Shown here piece by piece: positions 13,734-15,342 of a stretch of 15,342 nt of DNA (its first letter is position 1; every line of letters starts with the position of its first letter). This stretch comes from Chloroflexota bacterium (GTDB lineage Bacteria; Chloroflexota; Dehalococcoidia; Bin125): the NCBI GenBank assembly GCA_026705105.1, contig JAPPBK010000465.1, positions 1 to 15,342 on the forward strand, read 5' to 3'. The notes under the pieces are model-generated. The model searched no databases. It saw nothing but the letters and a program-made list of their open reading frames with translations, and was not told the origin of the DNA. A program made the position numbers and the translations under genes.

Positions 13734-14207
13734 GTGCCCCTCTCCGGCCCCGCCCAGCCCGCCTTCGAGACCGCCTGCGAACTGATCGAGCGCATTCTCG
13801 CCGCCGCCGACGGACTATCCGCGGATCAGCTCGATGCCGCGCCCTGGGACGAGTCGTCGGCGATGTTCGTCCTCGCCACGCACGCGATCTCGGCGACCGA
13901 GTGGAACTTTGTGCAGGTGCTTGCGGGGCTTGAGGTCGATCGCAGCCGCCAGGCCGAGTTCGACTCACGCGCGGCGTCTGTCAGCGATCCACAGGGTGTG
14001 CTCGCCGAACGCTGGGGCGGCGCACGGGCCGCGATCGAGTCGGCGCTGGCAGGACTTGCGGACGACGCCTGGGAGAGTCCGCACTACCACATGTTCATGG
14101 ACAAGAACCTGAGCGGTCACGAGCTGGTCTGCCGGGCCCTTGCCCACACCGCCGAACACGTCGGCCACGCCGAGATGACCCGCCAGTGGCTGGACGCGCA
14201 GGCTTGA
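13734..14207 (+). CDS. DinB-fold four-helix-bundle protein
   Basis: The 157-residue protein has the DinB/YfiT-like metal-binding four-helix bundle. His50 in LATHAISATEWN and the HxxxH pair His138/His142 in AHTAEHVGHAEMTRQWL form the expected metal-binding triad, and the C-terminal AEHVGHAEMTRQWLD is close to the usual DinB_2 ending. Family members include bacillithiol- and mycothiol-dependent transferases, but most, like this one, have no assigned reaction. The start is GTG 13734, with GGAG about 7 nt upstream. It lies between two paralogous HSL esterase genes, diverging from one and running in the same direction as the other 115 bp downstream. Confidence 0.85.
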   Translation: MPLSGPAQPAFETACELIERILAAADGLSADQLDAAPWDESSAMFVLATHAISATEWNFVQVLAGLEVDRSRQAEFDSRAASVSDPQGVLAERWGGARAAIESALAGLADDAWESPHYHMFMDKNLSGHELVCRALAHTAEHVGHAEMTRQWLDAQA

Positions 14208-14218
14208 TTCCGATCATC

Positions 14219-14237
14219 TCTCTGCTTCATGCAGGGA
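14219..14237 (+). terminator. Stem-loop after the DinB-like gene (repeated element copy 2)
   Basis: TCTCTGC (14219-14225) pairs with GCAGGGA (14231-14237) over 7 bp with one G-U, closing a TTCAT loop. It starts 11 nt after the stop at 14207. It shares the core TGCTTCAYGCRGGGAC with the stem-loop at 184-206, also just after a stop codon. A terminator, stability hairpin or small interspersed repeat are all possible. Confidence 0.45.
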
Positions 14238-14267
14238 CCCGCTTGGCCTCGCCTATCCTGTCCGCGT

Positions 14268-14283
14268 TGCGCCAATCGGCGCA
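14268..14283 (+). other. Small perfect hairpin upstream of the second esterase gene
   Basis: TGCGCC (14268-14273) pairs with GGCGCA (14278-14283) around AATC, about 40 nt before ATG 14323. It may be a leader structure or an operator-like inverted repeat; its role is unknown. Confidence 0.25.
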
Positions 14284-14322
14284 CTGACGCCTAAGCACCA
14301 CACACCGACAGAGGAGTGAACC

Positions 14323-15249
14323 ATGCCACCAACCCCGGAAACCCAGGGACTGCTCGCCATGCTCGAAGAGGCTGGGGGGCCGGACATTTCAGAACAGACG
14401 CCGGAGGAGGCGCGAGCGGCGATCGCCAACTTCGCCGCGATGCAGGCCGGCGCGCCTGAGCCTGCGCGGGTCGAGGACCGCAACGTGCCCGGTCCCGCCG
14501 GCGATATCCCTGTCCGCGTCTACGCCTCCGCGGGCGCCAATCTGCCGGTCGTGATGTACTTCCACGGCGGCGGCTGGGTGTTGGGCGACATCGACTCGCA
14601 CGACGGCACCTGCAAGCAGCTCCTGGCCGAGCTGGGCGAGGCCGTAGTCGTCTCCGTTCACTACCGGCTCGCGCCCGAGGACAAGTATCCGGCGGCGGCC
14701 GAGGACTGCTACGCCGCGACCAGGTGGGTCGCCGAGAACGCCTCCGAGATCGGCGGCGACGGCGCGCGGCTTGCCGTGTGCGGCGACTCCGCCGGCGGCA
14801 ACCTTTCGGCTGTGGTCTCGCAGATGGCCCGCGACCGGGGCGGCCCGGCGATTGCCGCGCAGGTGCTGCATGTTCCGGTCACCGACCACAACTACAGCTA
14901 CCCGTCCTACACCGAGAACGCCGAGGGGATGCTGCTCACCCGCGCCTCGATGGTCTGGTTCTGGGACCACTATCTGAACAGCGACGCCGACGGCCAGGAG
15001 GCGTACGCCTCGCCGCTCAAGGCTGCCGACCTCTCCGGTCTGCCGCCCGCGCTGGTGCAGACGGCCGAGTACGACCCGCTGCGCGACGAGGGCGAGGCTT
15101 ACGGCGCCGCGCTCGAGGCGGCCGGCACCGAGGTCAGCGTGCATCGCTACGACGGCGTCGTCCACGATCCGTTCATGATGTTCGCCGTCATCCCCACCGG
15201 CGTCGAGTGCCTCAAGGAAGCCGCCGCCTTCATCAACGCGCGGATCTAA
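14323..15249 (+). CDS. HSL-family (family IV) alpha/beta-hydrolase, esterase/lipase
   Basis: The 308-residue esterase-like protein is of the hormone-sensitive-lipase group, paralogous to the gene at 12738-13667. HGGGW is at 81-85. The triad is Ser156 in GDSAGG, Asp251 in EYDPLRDEG and His281 in GVVHDPF. The N-terminal cap includes VPGPAGDIPVRV (55-66), matching the neighbour, and Ser156 falls at the same residue number in both. YRLAPEDKYPAAAEDCYAA (114-132) is a strong family signature. GAGGAG lies about 6 nt before the ATG. It has no signal peptide and is predicted cytosolic. The natural ester is unknown. It is followed directly by two hairpin repeats. Confidence 0.94.
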   Translation: MPPTPETQGLLAMLEEAGGPDISEQTPEEARAAIANFAAMQAGAPEPARVEDRNVPGPAGDIPVRVYASAGANLPVVMYFHGGGWVLGDIDSHDGTCKQLLAELGEAVVVSVHYRLAPEDKYPAAAEDCYAATRWVAENASEIGGDGARLAVCGDSAGGNLSAVVSQMARDRGGPAIAAQVLHVPVTDHNYSYPSYTENAEGMLLTRASMVWFWDHYLNSDADGQEAYASPLKAADLSGLPPALVQTAEYDPLRDEGEAYGAALEAAGTEVSVHRYDGVVHDPFMMFAVIPTGVECLKEAAAFINARI

Positions 15250-15259
15250 CGAGGTCCGC

Positions 15260-15293
15260 TTTCCACCGCTACGCGGAGGGAAATGCCAAAGGC
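15260..15293 (+). repeat. Tandem hairpin repeat, copy 1
   Basis: The copy starts 11 nt after the esterase stop. Arms TTTCC (15260-15264) plus CCGC (15266-15269) pair with GCGG (15273-15276) plus GGAAA (15279-15283), closing a TAC loop with a small internal bulge. A second small hairpin GCC-AAA-GGC (15285-15293) follows. It aligns along its whole length with the unit at 15302-15336. It could serve as a terminator or REP-like element. Confidence 0.6.
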
Positions 15294-15301
15294 CGATCTC
15301 C

Positions 15302-15336
15302 TCTCCCCCCGCTCCGCGGGGGGAGATGCCGAAGGC
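15302..15336 (+). repeat. Tandem hairpin repeat, copy 2
   Basis: A perfect 11-bp stem TCTCCCCCCGC/GCGGGGGGAGA (15302-15312 with 15316-15326) closes a TCC loop, followed by the mini-hairpin TGCC-GAA-GGCA (15327-15337). Compared with copy 1, the second outer pair changes from T-A to C-G on both sides, and both triloops differ by one base. The window ends 6 nt later, so further copies may follow. Confidence 0.65.
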
Positions 15337-15342
15337 AGAGGG

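Overview
The window is a GC-rich (roughly 60-65% by eye), densely packed bacterial chromosome segment with no tRNA, rRNA, CRISPR array, transposase or phage gene that I can see. The gene content is two CaiB/BaiF CoA-transferases (one a two-domain fusion), an acyl-CoA synthetase, a crotonase, two HSL-type esterases, a clan AA aspartic protease, a DinB-fold protein and a glutaredoxin-thioredoxin reductase fusion. That mixture suggests an environmental heterotroph of the Chloroflexota/Dehalococcoidia (SAR202-like) kind. This is inferred from gene families only; no phylogenetic marker is present, and an actinobacterial relative is not excluded.

Layout. 1-174: 3' end of a + strand hydrolase-like gene, followed by a stem-loop. 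4734 down to 232 (- strand): apparent operon coaE, fused CaiB-CaiB, aspartic protease, CaiB, themed on coenzyme A. 4775-5263 (+): a three-TM protein diverging from coaE across about 40 bp with no Shine-Dalgarno on either side. 5264-5623: 360 bp without a convincing gene. 5624-8703 (+): tightly coupled operon of tag, crotonase, GNAT and Grx-TrxR, ending in a GC hairpin shared with the convergent acyl-CoA synthetase (10320-8731, -). 11197-10421 (-): two-domain YbaY-type lipoprotein, divergent from rmuC (11282-12694, +). 13667-12738 (-) and 14323-15249 (+): two paralogous HSL esterases flanking a DinB-like gene (13734-14207, +). 15250-15342: two tandem hairpin repeats.

How the genes fit together. 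coaE makes CoA. The CoA-transferases and acyl-CoA synthetase activate acids as CoA thioesters, and the crotonase acts on acyl-CoAs. The esterases could release acids from esters. Tag, RmuC and Grx-TrxR are DNA-repair and redox maintenance functions. I see no convincing defence system. The most interesting items are the CoA-transferase pseudo-dimer with a single catalytic Asp, the TrxR with an altered NADPH-binding motif, a lone PycTM/SLATT-like membrane protein, and two kinds of repeated intergenic hairpin, one with a covarying base pair between copies.
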